Positions 20,065 to 31,521 of a DNA stretch of 64,000 bases are shown one piece after another; positions within the stretch are counted from its first letter, which is position 1; each line of letters begins with the position of its first letter. A model generated the notes under the pieces. It saw only the letters and a list, made by a program, of their open reading frames with translations, was not told the origin of the DNA and made no database searches. The stretch is from Hermatobates lingyangjiaoensis (taxonomy: Eukaryota > Arthropoda > Insecta > Hemiptera > Hermatobatidae). The position numbers and the translations under genes are program-made. The stretch is from the NCBI GenBank assembly GCA_026182355.1, contig JAPFBL010000243.1:992001-1056000 (forward strand), read 5' to 3'.

Positions 20065-20815
20065 AAATAAAACATACGTTTTGTCTGTACATTGCTTAGA
20101 ACAAATTTATTTCAAGTAATCTTTAAGTTTTTATAGAGAATCCACACTTAGAAAAATTTCTGTTTGTTTGTTTATTTTTTCAAAAATTTCGACTCAAGCA
20201 AACTCAGCCATTATAAATCATGGTGAGATGAAGCTTTGACAGTAGATTTGTGTTTGTCTAACTTGAAAACCTAAAATTTGAATGATTGGAAATTCAACAT
20301 AAAAGTGAATTTATGGACTTTTAAGATGTCTTTGGCTAGCTATACATATTAACTAACAATACCTACTTGCTACAGTATCAAGCACCTAAAAATATCTGTA
20401 TATTTTTTTTCCTCTAATGTATAAAACGTAAAGATAACTTGAAATGAGTCAGTTCTAAGCAATGTACAGACAAAACCTGTATAGATGTACAGGTATTTTT
20501 AGGTACCTGATACTGTAGCAAGTAGATATTGTTCGTTGATTTTAATTTAGTTGAAGTTTATCTTAATTTATTCGCTTTAAAAAAAAGTGAATCCTACCAT
20601 CCCACGTACTAAATAAGAAGTATGCCTAGGATAAAGGATCAGTATCTAATGCTGGAAAACTTAATAAATAATCAAGATCTAAAGACAGTCACGGACTGTA
20701 CTAATAATGATATTATTTACTATTCTATAATTTCTATTAATATTTTGGAATGCCAGGTATCATCTCTGAATTTTTGTAAAATACCTGTCAAAGGTGTGCA
20801 CATCTGCTGTTGATT
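20065..20815 (+). repeat. Dispersed repeat R2, copy 2
   Basis: Homologous to 5279-6090. Here the nested dyads are clearer: the segment TGTCTGTACATTGCTTAGAA (20081-) pairs with TTCTAAGCAATGTACAGACA (to about 20474), and CTTGCTACAGTATCAAGCACC pairs with the sequence ending CTGTAGCAAG. This gives two stems sharing one region, a pseudoknot-like arrangement. The frame at 20622-20813 has no recognisable domain. Confidence 0.7.
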
Positions 20816-20934
20816 AATATTTCTTTGAAGTAATAGTAAATAGTGCTCTATAGTCTCTAGTTGTGTACTTAGTTATCATTTAGTAATTATTAATATTTTG
20901 CAATTATTGAGAAATGTTCCACAAAACATTGTTT

Positions 20935-21000
20935 TGTTAACACATCGCCTTTCGACCATATAGAGCTCTTCTTCAGGTGAACATTACTGTTAAGTAGTGT
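20935..21000 (-). mobile_element. I-like single ribozyme arm
   Basis: Minus strand CTGAAGA, A, GAGCTCTATATGGTC, GAAAGG (core 20950-20976). The sister I copies read GACCA/TGGTC in stem II; here GACC has changed to GAGC so the stem is broken. Confidence 0.5.
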
Positions 21001-21359
21001 TGATTAGCATTTTAGTTTATATGAAGGCGTGTGACATGCTATCATGAGAATTCATTATTCTGCCTTTCTTTATTTAAATAAATTTACCTACTCTGCTGCA
21101 CACAGTTTCTGATATTTATTATGTTTAGAACTTTAAAGAAATGATGCATAAACAATTTTATGGTAAAAAGGAATTATTTATCTCCTTTTTTTTGTAAAGA
21201 TCTTTATATATATATATATATATAAGGATCGCTGAGGCTTCGCTGAGCAGCGGGTAACTGGGACCGCACGCATGGACCTGTAAACTTCACTCCTATTGGT
21301 CAACATTGTAACGAATCATATATATATATATTATATATATTATATAATATATATATATA

Positions 21360-21515
21360 AAGATTTCACATAAACACGTGAAATAACAATCAATGATCAA
21401 ACCACAATAAGAAAATGCGAAAACAAGACTAAGATCTTTCAACCGTAACCGTCAGAGTCAAAAACCCAACTGATCTTAGTCTTGTTTTCCCATTTTACTT
21501 ATTGTGGTTTGATTA
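21360..21515. mobile_element. F-family fold-back with internal deletion
   Basis: Left arm GATTTCACATAAACACGTG to AAGACTAAGATC..., then TTTCAACCGTAACCGTCAGAGTC, where the stem II loop is deleted; the right arm lacks the whole ribozyme and restarts at GATCTTAGTCTTG. (TA)n tracts flank both sides (21317-21358 and 21516-21529). Confidence 0.8.
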
Positions 21516-21544
21516 TATATATATATATTTCGAATAAAATGAAA

Positions 21545-21690
21545 GGTCCGTGTGGACAATAAACACTTTAACACAGAGAAAAGAACACAGAAAGACACTA
21601 CAGAACTCACTTCTTCCCGGATGTCGAAATATCGAAGTGAGTTCTGTAGTATCTTTCTGTGTTCTTTTCTCTGTGTTAGAGTGTATATAT
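21545..21690. mobile_element. C-family fold-back, centre deleted
   Basis: Arms AACACAGAGAAAAGAACACAG and its inverse meet at ACTTCTTCCCGGATGTCGAAAT. The deletion removes the core box and most of stem II. The one-sided tail GTCCGTGTGGACAATAAACAC on the left forms a GTCC/GGAC hairpin, as at 56540-56570. Confidence 0.8.
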
Positions 21691-21734
21691 ATATATTATA
21701 TATATATATATGAATTATTCATACTAATATTCAA

Positions 21735-22015
21735 ACATAATTTTCTTCATTATTGTGCAACCTATTATAGTGTGGTATTTACTCATGTTGGGAAATTCTA
21801 AAAGTTATGTCTCAACACAAAAAAGAGTTCTATGTCCAAACTAATAACGCGTTTAGAACACTTAGTTTACATGGCGCATGTTGAGAGTGTTATCGAAACA
21901 GTGCAAAATGAAAGATTGAAGAAGAGGAGTAAGTGTTCGAAACACCTTATTGGTTTTGACATAGAACTCTTTTTTATGTAAAGGCGTAATTTTTGTAATT
22001 CCCCATCAAATATAC
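21735..22015. mobile_element. B2 fold-back, decayed
   Basis: Left tail TTGTGCAACC...GTGTGGTATTTACTCATGTTG, then inverted outer ends TTCTATGTCCAAACTAATAACGCG and TTATTGGTTTTGACATAGAA. The right arm keeps AGTGTTCGAAACACC but not the CTGANGA box. Confidence 0.7.
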
Positions 22016-22533
22016 TTTTAAACAAAAATTACAGTTTTACTGCAATTCCTAAATTTTTAATTTTACTAATATACTTGAATAGTAACTTTGATTTAACAAT
22101 TCTATGATAATAGGAGTGGCCATGTGTAAATAGAAGGTAGGTAATGTGTTTAGCTCCTCGACTTCTAGGATAGAGTAGGCCGGCTGGGTGGTGTTCCCCC
22201 GCGGGAGATGCTTCCAAGCGGACAGTGTTTGCTTTAGTGGGGATTTTTTTCTAATTCAGTATTTGAAAGCTGTTTGGTTTGAAAAGGGAATGGGGGGTCT
22301 GCTAACTGCCAAAATCAACTTCCTCTTCGTAACATATTTCGATTTTGCCTCCCTTCCAACTTGACGGCTCCCTTCCTCTTCAGTCTTTACTCTGATTTTA
22401 TTTCACTCTTCATATTCTATTTCATATCCCTCTGGAACACATATAACCTGCTTATTTCAACCTCAATCTAATAAAGAATCTTTACTAGGCTTCGATAGAA
22501 ATTACTTTTCTAATATCATTATTCACAAGTACA

Positions 22534-22950
22534 TACCGTCTTTTTCCGAAAATAAGTCCTACCTTAATTTTGGGGACTTTTTGAAAAATAAGCCCTAGTT
22601 AAAATAATGAGAAAAATATAATTCGTTAAAAAACGCTGTCGAATTTAATAGGTATCTCTAGCTGCCCTAATATTTCAGAAAATTGTTTGTGAACAAAATA
22701 TTCTGAGAAATTCCTTGTTTACCTCTACAATCTGTTTCAAGCAGTGCACAGGTACATGTGAAAATTAATTTCTAAAATGTGTAAAGTAAAATTTTTCTTA
22801 AAAATACAATAAGGCAGAGGTTTGCATAGAGTGACTGTGCAGATACACTGTTTGTGCATTTCAGTCTTGTAAGTCTGATTATTGCCTATTACTTGTACTT
22901 GAACCCGTACCCCGAAAATAATCTCTAGCACACATTTTGGACCCATAAAG
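22534..22950. mobile_element. Possible MITE with CCGAAAATAAG motifs
   Basis: ACCGTCTTTTTCCGAAAATAAGTCC at the left and CCCCGAAAATAATCTCTAGC at the right resemble the repeated CCGAAAATAAGCCCTA motif of a MITE found widely in animal genomes (recalled, not searched). A small perfect palindrome, ATCATGTATAC-ATG-GTATACATGAT, lies just beyond at 22966-22990. Confidence 0.35.
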
Positions 22951-22990
22951 AAAGTATCATGTATCATGTATACATGGTATACATGATGAT

Positions 22991-24365
22991 ACAGGTATCA
23001 TGTAAAGTTCTTATAAGTACTGTTAACTGAGTGTTTATATACGAGTATTACAGTGTAAATTTAATTCATTTCCTCTCTAGCTTATATAAAATAAAAGTTA
23101 TACCACTTTTTTTTTTATATATAATTACCAAGCCTAATAAGTTCAAAGACTTGTGAGAGGCCCAGTGGAAGGTAAACTTATTTATCAAGAAAAGCCTAAT
23201 GTAAGCAGTTGAACAAATTAACTTTCTTTTCACATACGAAATTTCTTTGAAAGAACAGTCTTTGCAAATGTTGATAAAAACTAAGTAGATATATTATTTA
23301 AAAATTTAACCATAATTTTCAGAAACTTGCTTTTTTGTTAGATTTTGAATTATATATGCTTACAGGAAGGACAGCTACTAAAATTTTTTAAAAAAAATAC
23401 AATGAATAACATGATATATTATGCATTGATCAAATCTTTTTATATAGATAAAACATAACTTTTCTTTTTTTATTCTTGCATTTGATTGTAAAGTTTCATT
23501 AAAAGTGGTTTGCATGTTACTGTTTTTGATTAGATTTACGATTTCAGATTTCACCAATAACGTGATTTCTTAATTTATTGTTACTACGGTACACGCTTGA
23601 AAGTAATTGTTTGATAGAGTGTGTTAAGGAAGGGTGGTGCCGTGTCATAAATAGCCTTATCTTTCCTTTACAGGACTTTTAAAACTGGTTCACTACTTCT
23701 CCAAAGCAGACTTTTATTTTAAAATAGTTCATATGGCGAAGGCTGCTTCCAAAAAAATCAAATCAGTTATGTTCACGAAATATTCATTGGTAACTTCCAA
23801 GTGAAGAAAGGACATACAGGAATAATGGACTATAAGATGGAGCGCGGAAACCATAGGGAGAAACTTTTCTTCTTTCAAAGATCACCGACATTATAATGAC
23901 CATCCAAATTATAATGACCCTCCACCGAATCATAAATTATTAGGAAACATTACTTCAGTGTGAAATTCATTTACATCTCCACGTGTTTTTGAGTATTCCA
24001 TCGTGGTTTTGTTCATTTGATAAAGAATATTTATTTTTTTAAAAGTGCTGGAGAGTTGGACAATTTTAATGAATGTAGTGTTTTCTGTTTCTAGTTGTCA
24101 TGATATTTTTTTTATTATGCCCTATTGGATAACAAAGCCTGTATTTGTTATTCCTTCTGTTAGCTCTTCTTTTGACAAAAAAAAAATCGCTCTGAATGGG
24201 CAAAACTCTCAACATTTAGATAGTATATAGAACAAAATAGATAGTATAGATTAACTTTTACGGACCACCCAAAAAAAAGATGAAAATTTGTAAATTTAGT
24301 AGAATGAGGAGAATGGTATGATTGTCATCGCGGGTTCAGGTCACTATTGTGATGGAATGTGTTGT
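22991..24365. other. Unassigned AT-rich DNA
   Basis: Nothing recognised. The small frame at 24045-24230 has no domain features and is probably chance. Confidence 0.4.
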
Positions 24366-24369
24366 TAAA

Positions 24370-24705
24370 CTAAATGTGTGGTTAGGTTACATTAGGTTAG
24401 GATGCAGTGGCAGTCCCACAAGAGAACACACATCGGCCGAATATTGTCCCTTTGTGACACCACACAAACAAGACTGATTCTACATTGGGACTCCTAAATG
24501 TTGACTAACTCAAGTATTTACAGTAGGGATCTTTAACGAGTACTTGACATCGTACAGGCTCGGGACCGACGGTGTAAAGTCGTTTCCGATTTATTGACCT
24601 CTCACACTTCTTACATAACGACGGTCTGAGTGATTATTGTACCCTAAAGATACCAGTTCAAAGGGGAGCACGTTGCTATTGAACTAACCTGGCCCCCAAA
24701 TATGT
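24370..24705 (-). mobile_element. tRNA-derived SINE, old copy
   Basis: Minus-strand element whose head lies near 24700 (GGCCAGGTTAGTTCAATAGC) and whose body includes GACGTTAAG-like and CGGTCCCGAGCCTGTACGATG segments, ending in CCTAACCTAATG...CCTAACC. The same body occurs at 29340, 36036 and 46786. B box is decayed. Confidence 0.7.
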
Positions 24706-25439
24706 GATTAGTCGCTACGTAGAAGCAATTTTGGATAGTGACTTTTCGGCCCCATAACTTTTTATGTAATTATGGACGTACAGTATACGCATACTGTAAT
24801 ACAGGAATCTGTAGCAACTATAGGATTTTAACTAATCTCATCCATTAGGTAGAGTTAGAAATATTTTTTTTGGTGTTTTCCTACCTGTTGAAGATAACTA
24901 GAAATATTTTCTTAGTTTTTATTGACTTTTCTAAAAACTTCATTCTAAAACTTTAGTGGTACTGATTCTCTGCCGCAAGGTTAAGCGCAGTAAAGTGAAA
25001 TGCATGATTCAGCCTGTTCCAATAAGATGTGACAGTAAATCAGACAGACTGACGTTATGAGACAGGTAGTAAATCCCCGTAGACCTCTCCCCACCACCTC
25101 TTTGGACATTCTCCTCTGTGCCAGCTCACTATAAATTCATCTACCTTCAACCACCTTATTATAATTTTTTCCATCTCAAAAACTTAATCAGCTTATATAT
25201 TAAACTCTGTCCCTTGTTTCCTTCGACTGACACCCCTTAAACCTGATATTATACTCCTTTATAGCCGAAAGAAAGTAGATTCCTTTCCATCAAATGCCCA
25301 ACAAATAATACTTCTATTTTACCTCAGATCTATATTTCAGCGTTTTCTATATTGGAAAAAACGTTATTTTCAATCATAGTAATTTAAAGCTTCGTTTTAT
25401 TGATATAAAAATTATATTTTTTCTTACCTTACTATAAGT

Positions 25440-26770
25440 AAAGTATAGTGATCGTGAAAAAATTTGATCTCGAGATTTTGAAGGAATTATATGTTTTGAG
25501 GTCCCAGGAGTCATTTTATGATGTTTTCTCGATGATGTCTTTGTGTGTGTGGGTCCAGAATCCTTTGATGAATCAAGTTGATATTTTACACAAAAATAGG
25601 CCCCATAGTGTAGATGATCCCTATTGTTTGGGAAGAATTATGCATTACGGGAAAGTCAATTTTTTTTGCCAAAAACTGGTTTTTAGTAAATAATTTTTTC
25701 TCTTAAACTGTTAACTGTAGAGTTTTGAAATTTGGGTATTATCTTTGTGGTTACAAATGGAATAAACAAAAAATATACTCAGAATTTTTAATCAAAGGGA
25801 AATAATTTTTATTCAATAAAATGTAAAAATTTTGGCTTATAATTCAATCTGAAAGCTTGTGAGAGCGATAAAGGTATACTGTTTGACGGATCAAAATGAT
25901 CCGTCTATGCCTCAAAACTATGCCTCAAAATAGAATATTATGTGGAGAATGAGTTGAGATGTTTTTTTTCATAATTGCATTCCCCAAAGGGGCGTTAAAG
26001 TAGGATTTCTGTTTTCAGATAATGTTTTTTGACGCTAAACGGGTCATTAAAAAATCATGAAAATTTTCCAAAAATTGAACAAAAAATTAGCGATTTATAA
26101 AAAAAAAAAAATCATGAAATTTCAATTACGGCAAACAGGAATAAAGCTATATCCCAGACTAAGGGATCACCTGCTATACTTGTCGATTTTTTGTATTTTT
26201 TTACATTGACCTAGAATTTTTTTCTGTGAATTCACCTTAATAATATAATGTTTAGATGTATAATGAAATTGTTTAAATGATTTTACAACTTATATGTGAT
26301 GTAAGAAGAATAAAATTCTTATATGTAAAAAATCAACAACAATAAAGTATATGAAACATATAATTTTTGATCCTTTTTATGGTATGATGGGATTGTCTAA
26401 CAAAATGTTCTAATCAATCTATATGTTGCACCATTTTACAAGGTTAATATCAGATGCTGATTTTTTTACGTTTATGAATAACATTATTTTTGGGTAATAT
26501 TGAAGTTTTTGGAATGAACTTTCTCGTCCTATAGAAGGGCTTCCATATTTTTGTGTAATTTCCAGTTTTTTCACTGTCCTAGTCTAATAGTCATATCATT
26601 ATTTTTAACAATTTTAAGCTTCCAGGTTTTAAATTTAAAATTATGCAGAGAAGTCGGCTTTAAACTTGATTTAACAATGGAAAAGTGGCTAATTACCAAT
26701 ATATTTTTTCTCAGTATACATTTATAGCAAACTTATAACAGAGTACGGCACATGGAAAAAAATAACATTC
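25440..26770 (+). repeat. Dispersed repeat R1, longest copy
   Basis: The segment 26240-26770 aligns with 33985-34450 (GTAAGAAGAATAAAAT, ATCTATATGTTGCA, GGCTAATTACCAATATAT), 25795-25960 with 31185-31460 and 35855-35965, and 26030-26220 with 3300-3500. These partial matches fit fragments of one element longer than 1.3 kb. The frame at 25448-25693 (81 residues) belongs to it and shows no motif I know. Class unknown. Confidence 0.55.
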
Positions 26771-28400
26771 GCTCATAGGAAATTGGTTTTTTATGATTTT
26801 TTACTAAGGGAAAAAAAGTGAGTTTTTAAAAAACTCTAGCATGCCTTTAAATTTTCAGTAAAATAATTTGATAAAAGACCAAAAATGTAGATTATTCAGA
26901 ATTAAGAAAAAAATGAAATTAAAAATTACCTGAAGACGACATTTTTTCTTACATGTTTTTTACATTTCAACAAATACTTTGTTATGTTTTTAAAATACTT
27001 AAATATTTTTAAGTTTTAAGTAGGAAAATTTGTCTTAAGTATTAAATGTAGAAGGAGGTCAGATAATCTATGTAAGAGATCCACGGGCTATTGGAGCAAA
27101 AGCCATGCTCTCTTGTAGGAAATTATTTCGTTTAACCAAATTTTCACTTTGGCTTTTCATAATGTTATTAATGTTATAATAACATAATGTTATTACTGCT
27201 GTAGTTATACTAATTATTGTATATTCATCAATTGTGTGACATACAAAAAAGGCTTATCTATTGATAAGTGGATCAATCACTATCTGTACTACCTAAGGAA
27301 TGAAAGACTAAGAATAAACACCTTTCATTTAGGCGACTAAATTTTGCTAAAATGAGACATTATATATTATACACACAAGAAGTTTGATATTAAGTTTATT
27401 TATAGTAAGGTTGACTGTAGGCCACTCCAGATTTTCTTAATATAATATAGTTTATTTCAATTAAGACTAAAGAGACCAATATTTTTTTATTTGCAAACGA
27501 AATAATTTTATTATTACAGAAAATTTGATTTGGGAGAAATAAATCATACAGTCGTAAGTAAAATACTATTAAAAATAAAGTTGTGTTACCTTATCAAAAC
27601 TTATTTTGTATGAAATGTATTTCCTGTTGCTACTTGTCGCCCCCGTAAATAACATTTCTTTATTCTAAGTGCCTTGACTTAGGCATTTCCTTGACTAAGT
27701 TCATATAGAAGACTATGGCTTTAAGAACACTCTATCCATATGCTCGTCAATCGTTGCATTTCTTTTATTCCTATGTTACATCGAATCCATGTAAGTTCGA
27801 ACACTTTGCTTCTGTTGTTAAAAACGGTGACATTCGCTCAATTATTCATTGGACCCCATCAGTCCGTGAAAGGTGTACTTTTTATTTTTAAAACTTTTAA
27901 TAAGTCGTTAAAGATAAAAACGATTTGTATTATTATCTAAACAATTTCTTCTTTTTGCAGATACTACGGTTGAATATAACTTCTTCTGAATGTTGATACC
28001 TCTGTTTATTTTACTGAGGCATTTATTAATTATAAAAGCGTATTTGAAACTGACGATAAATCTTTTGAATGAAGTGTACCGTTTTAATTCCAGGCCGAAT
28101 ATCAGGTATTTATTTAGAAACTATCTTTAGAAGGAGTTTCGTCTTTCTGATCACTTTGTCTTCTCAAAGCGGATATTCTTTTTGAAGTTATATAACAAAA
28201 AGGTTTTTGAAGATTAAATGAGTTCTTTCTGTTTTCAGTTTAAAGTTCGCGTTAAATTAAAGCACAAAATGTTTGTCTTAAACTTATTATTATTTATAAT
28301 AAATCTTATTTTTTAAATTAATGTCCTTGCCGATTATTTCTTTTTTCATTTTTTAGTTTTTATTTTTACACAAACTCTTGGGTTTCGTATAAGGTCTGAA
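26771..28400. other. Unassigned AT-rich DNA
   Basis: No gene. A small dyad (AATGTTATTAATGTTATAAT.AACATAATGTTATT) lies at about 27168-27197. The rest shows no repeat family. Confidence 0.4.
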
Positions 28401-28439
28401 ACTAGTATGTCGTTAGTAATTTTGACTTTACCTCATACA

Positions 28440-28695
28440 AATAAATATAAATTAAACGATCACAAAAAAAGAACACATAGTGACAACATGCAAACACTTC
28501 AATATTTCGACCTCGTCGTCATTGGGAGAAGGAGAAGACGAATAAGAGGAGTTCTGCTCGGCTGGCAAAGAGCAACTGAGTTGAGAGCAGAACTTCGTTT
28601 CTTCTTCTTTTTCTCCTTCTCCTGAGACGACGATGTTGAAATATTGAAGTGAGTTTTATGTTGTTTCTATGTGTTCTATTCTTGCAATCGTTTGA
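28440..28695. mobile_element. C5 fold-back
   Basis: Left arm from ACGATCACAAAAAAAGAACAC, right arm to TGTTCTATTCTTGCAATCG. Both carry ribozyme remnants: left (minus) CAATGACGACGAGGTC-GAAATATTGAAG, right CCTGAGACGACGATGTT-GAAATATTGAAG. Stem I CTTCTC/GAAG is kept in both while the core box is mutated in both. The centre is purine/pyrimidine rich. Frame 28407-28625 is a translation of it. Confidence 0.7.
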
Positions 28696-29339
28696 TATGT
28701 TGTCCTAACTGACTATTTCATGTTTTATTACAAATTAATATTCTTCTATCTAAATGTCATTATTGCATAACTTACATTGTGATTCGTAGGTAACCCACCC
28801 TTGAGTTAGAGCCAGCGGGCACTGTTAAATGTTTTATTTTAATTAATTCGTTATGAAAAGTAATTTTTATTTTTTAAAAACTTATTTATTTATATTTGTT
28901 TCAGAAATTTCATTCATACTCACTCTTTAAAAATGCTTAACTAGAAATCTTAATGATATGTCAATACCATGTTTGCCTTTTGACGAAAGGCTAAATTGGA
29001 AATCTGTGCCGTATAGATTGGCTAATATCACAAAATGAATGTTCTACTTTAAGAAATTCTTTGGTAGAATATGGAATTATACCCAATTTTTATCACAGTT
29101 GTGATAAGTCCATTGGTATTATATGTCATTATATGTCAGTATGGTACCAAAATGTAAATGAAAAGGTTACCCAAATTAACCTTTATGAACTACAAAGACA
29201 TTCGTATGTATGAATAATAGGATTAAATACTGTTAAACTTTATCAAGAAAAGGCTATTTTCAGTTTTTTGTGGCTAGTACGAAATGAAAAATAACTGTGA
29301 CATAGATAAAATGATTCAAAATTCAGTAGAACCTAATAT

Positions 29340-29580
29340 GTTGCGTTAGGTTGCATGCTGAACATTGGTCCTTTGTGATACCACAAGTGAGGATTAATTC
29401 TACATTGAGAGTCCTAAATTTTGCCTATTTGAAATGTATTTCGAGTAGGGATCTCTTACGAGTACCCGACATCGTAGAGGCACGAAACCGACGGCTTAGC
29501 GTCCTCTTCGAGGGAAAACGTGCTTTGATTCATTCCCTTCCCACACGAATAAAACGAGGGCCAGAGTGAGTATTGAACTC
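29340..29580 (-). mobile_element. tRNA-derived SINE fragment
   Basis: Shares GTGATACCACAAGTGAGGATT, GAGAGTCCTAAATTTTGCC and GAGTAGGGATCTCTTACGAG with the other SINE copies. The head (near 29570) is truncated at the anticodon-like region; the tail side ends in TTAGGTTGC. The 72-residue frame here is the SINE body. Confidence 0.75.
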
Positions 29581-30025
29581 AAAAGAAATTGTTATGGATG
29601 TTTTGAGGTAATAACAAATTATTGTCTAAGTTTGAAACTTCCTGATTTCGAGAGAGGTGCTCTTGTCTTATGTGGTTAAGAGTTAAACTTTAATCAAATA
29701 TTTTGTTAATAAAACCGAAATGGTGACAGTTTAGTTACTCCTACCCGAATTGTAACATTTTTTCAAGCTCTGGGAGGAAAACTAGGATTCGCGAAACCAA
29801 AACCACTGTCACGAAATCAGTAAAGGGCTTTGAAATCTATGGTATTAAAATCGAAATTATTGTAAGTCAGATCTCTCTCGAGGAACTGCTAGTAAAGACT
29901 AATTCAATATATCTATAGTATTACCTGTACTTACCGTGTCACTTCTATTGTTTACTGCTAAATTATATAAAATGAAGCAGTATGTCATCATCTTATTTAC
30001 CTCATCAGATTATCGAAGGCAAGAA

Positions 30026-30142
30026 TAAATGAAGTGTTAAATATAGTTAATGGGATCCAGGCGGACCCGAAACCGGTCGAGCTTTTCAGAGACTTTACGA
30101 GGTATGACGGAATGTATTATTACTAATTCTAAATGAAGTGTT
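30026..30142 (+). mobile_element. J2 one-armed insertion with 12-13-bp target duplication
   Basis: TAAATGAAGTGTT at 30026-30038 and 30130-30142 flanks about 91 bp. The insert starts inside the ribozyme (TGGGATCCAGGCGGACCC, then GAAACCGGTCGAGC) and ends at the J2 outer end ATTACTAATTCT. It shows that a single, 5'-truncated arm can insert by itself with the same duplication length as the fold-backs. Confidence 0.88.
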
Positions 30143-31180
30143 GTTCAGAAATTTCTGCATTAAGAAGCCAAACAAAAGTAATTCTCCTCCTCATGTACAA
30201 ATTATCTTTTCTGATAAATAAAAGAATACATTTCAACTAATGATCATACAGTATAATGATAAGTTCTTACACAAAATATTGAAAGAACAGTCAAATGAAG
30301 CGTAATTTTTATAGAAACTATTAAAGCCTGAATTAAGTTTCAACTCTAGTTGTAAATCGATCTTCGTTAATTGTATTTTTTACTTGTACTATTTTTTTGT
30401 TAAAAAACAAATTTTATTAAGCGTTCATTTTTATGTTTATTATTATTAGATTATTGCTTAATTGTTATTAGAAGCTTATCAGTCTTATTTATAAAGATGG
30501 CATAAAGGCTAAACTGAGGTGATATTAATGTATAGTTTAATCGAATATGCGTGTTTTAGTCCGAAAAACTGAAATGAATTAACCGAAAGTCAATTATGTA
30601 GGAGTAGTTTTAATACTTTATATTTATACTTGATAAGGACAATTAATAATTATTTAAGATCTTTTTTTTTTCGTTAATTTTCCGTCTTACGCTTGAATGA
30701 AACATGGATTTCCGCGATGACTTTACAAATTGACCAAGATGTTCCCAGTGCAGGCTCCAAGCGTTCGTCCCCCCCCCTCCCCCATCAAGATGAATTGCCA
30801 AATCTTCAATTAGCTAACAGGATGACTGGGGAAAGCCCAAGTTTTAATTGATTCTTCTGCCACTTTGCCGATGTCTAACTGATTTAAGTCAACTCTAACA
30901 GGCCTTAATCTCTCCATAATCTATACACTCCTTTCCTAGAATCATTTCCTAACTAATTATAACTTAAACCATTGTTAACCCTGTTTCTAGCAAATTATAA
31001 TTGCTTTATTATTTTCTCTCATTTCTTTTCCCCCTCGATTTAACATAGTATTTAATATTGTAATATTAAATAGAAAGGACATGTATTTTTGATCTCTGCA
31101 ATGTGAAAATTTTTGTAATATAGGAAATTATGGCATTATTATGTAAGCAACAAAAGCAATAACTGAAAAAATCCTTTAAA
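30143..31180. other. Unassigned DNA with a C-run
   Basis: No gene. A nearly uninterrupted C tract at 30770-30784 would be G-rich on the minus strand and could form a quadruplex. Confidence 0.4.
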
Positions 31181-31221
31181 ACTTTAAAACAAATTGAATT
31201 TTTTTTCAATAAAATGTAAAC

Positions 31222-31406
31222 ATTTTGACTTATACATGCATATTGTTATTACCACTGAGGTTAGTATGATTAATATTAGAAATAGAAAAAACCGTCATAC
31301 GAGTTGCGAGCGAAGATGGACAAGATCCGAAAGCGCTCCAACATCTCCGATATCAACTTATGAGGTATCACGATTTTTTCTATTTCTAATATTAATTTTG
31401 ACTTAT
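31222..31406 (+). mobile_element. J3 fold-back inserted in R1, 12-bp target duplication
   Basis: ATTTTGACTTAT at 31222-31233 and 31395-31406 flanks a 161-bp insert. Comparison with the unoccupied R1 copy at 25795-25900 confirms the insertion point. It has the J tail (TTATTACCACTGAGGTTAGTATGATTAATATT), inverted outer ends (AGAAATAGAAAAAA.../TTTTTTCTATTTCT) and a single ribozyme-like core GCGAAGATGGACAAGATCC-GAAAGCGCTC. Stem II GGA/TCC and stem III AGCGCT are intact but the core box is mutated. Confidence 0.88.
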
Positions 31407-31521
31407 GATTGAATTTGAAAACTTGCGAGGATGGTACAAGCCGTACTCCTTTGCGGATCAAAATGAAATTGTACCGTGTGAACCACTTTTAAATATAAAA
31501 TATTTACTTAAGATGATTTAA

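Noticed and set aside
22029..22217. GC-rich open frame near 22150-22290
   Set aside because: Short, no domain, no repeated counterpart and no splice context; cannot be told from chance.
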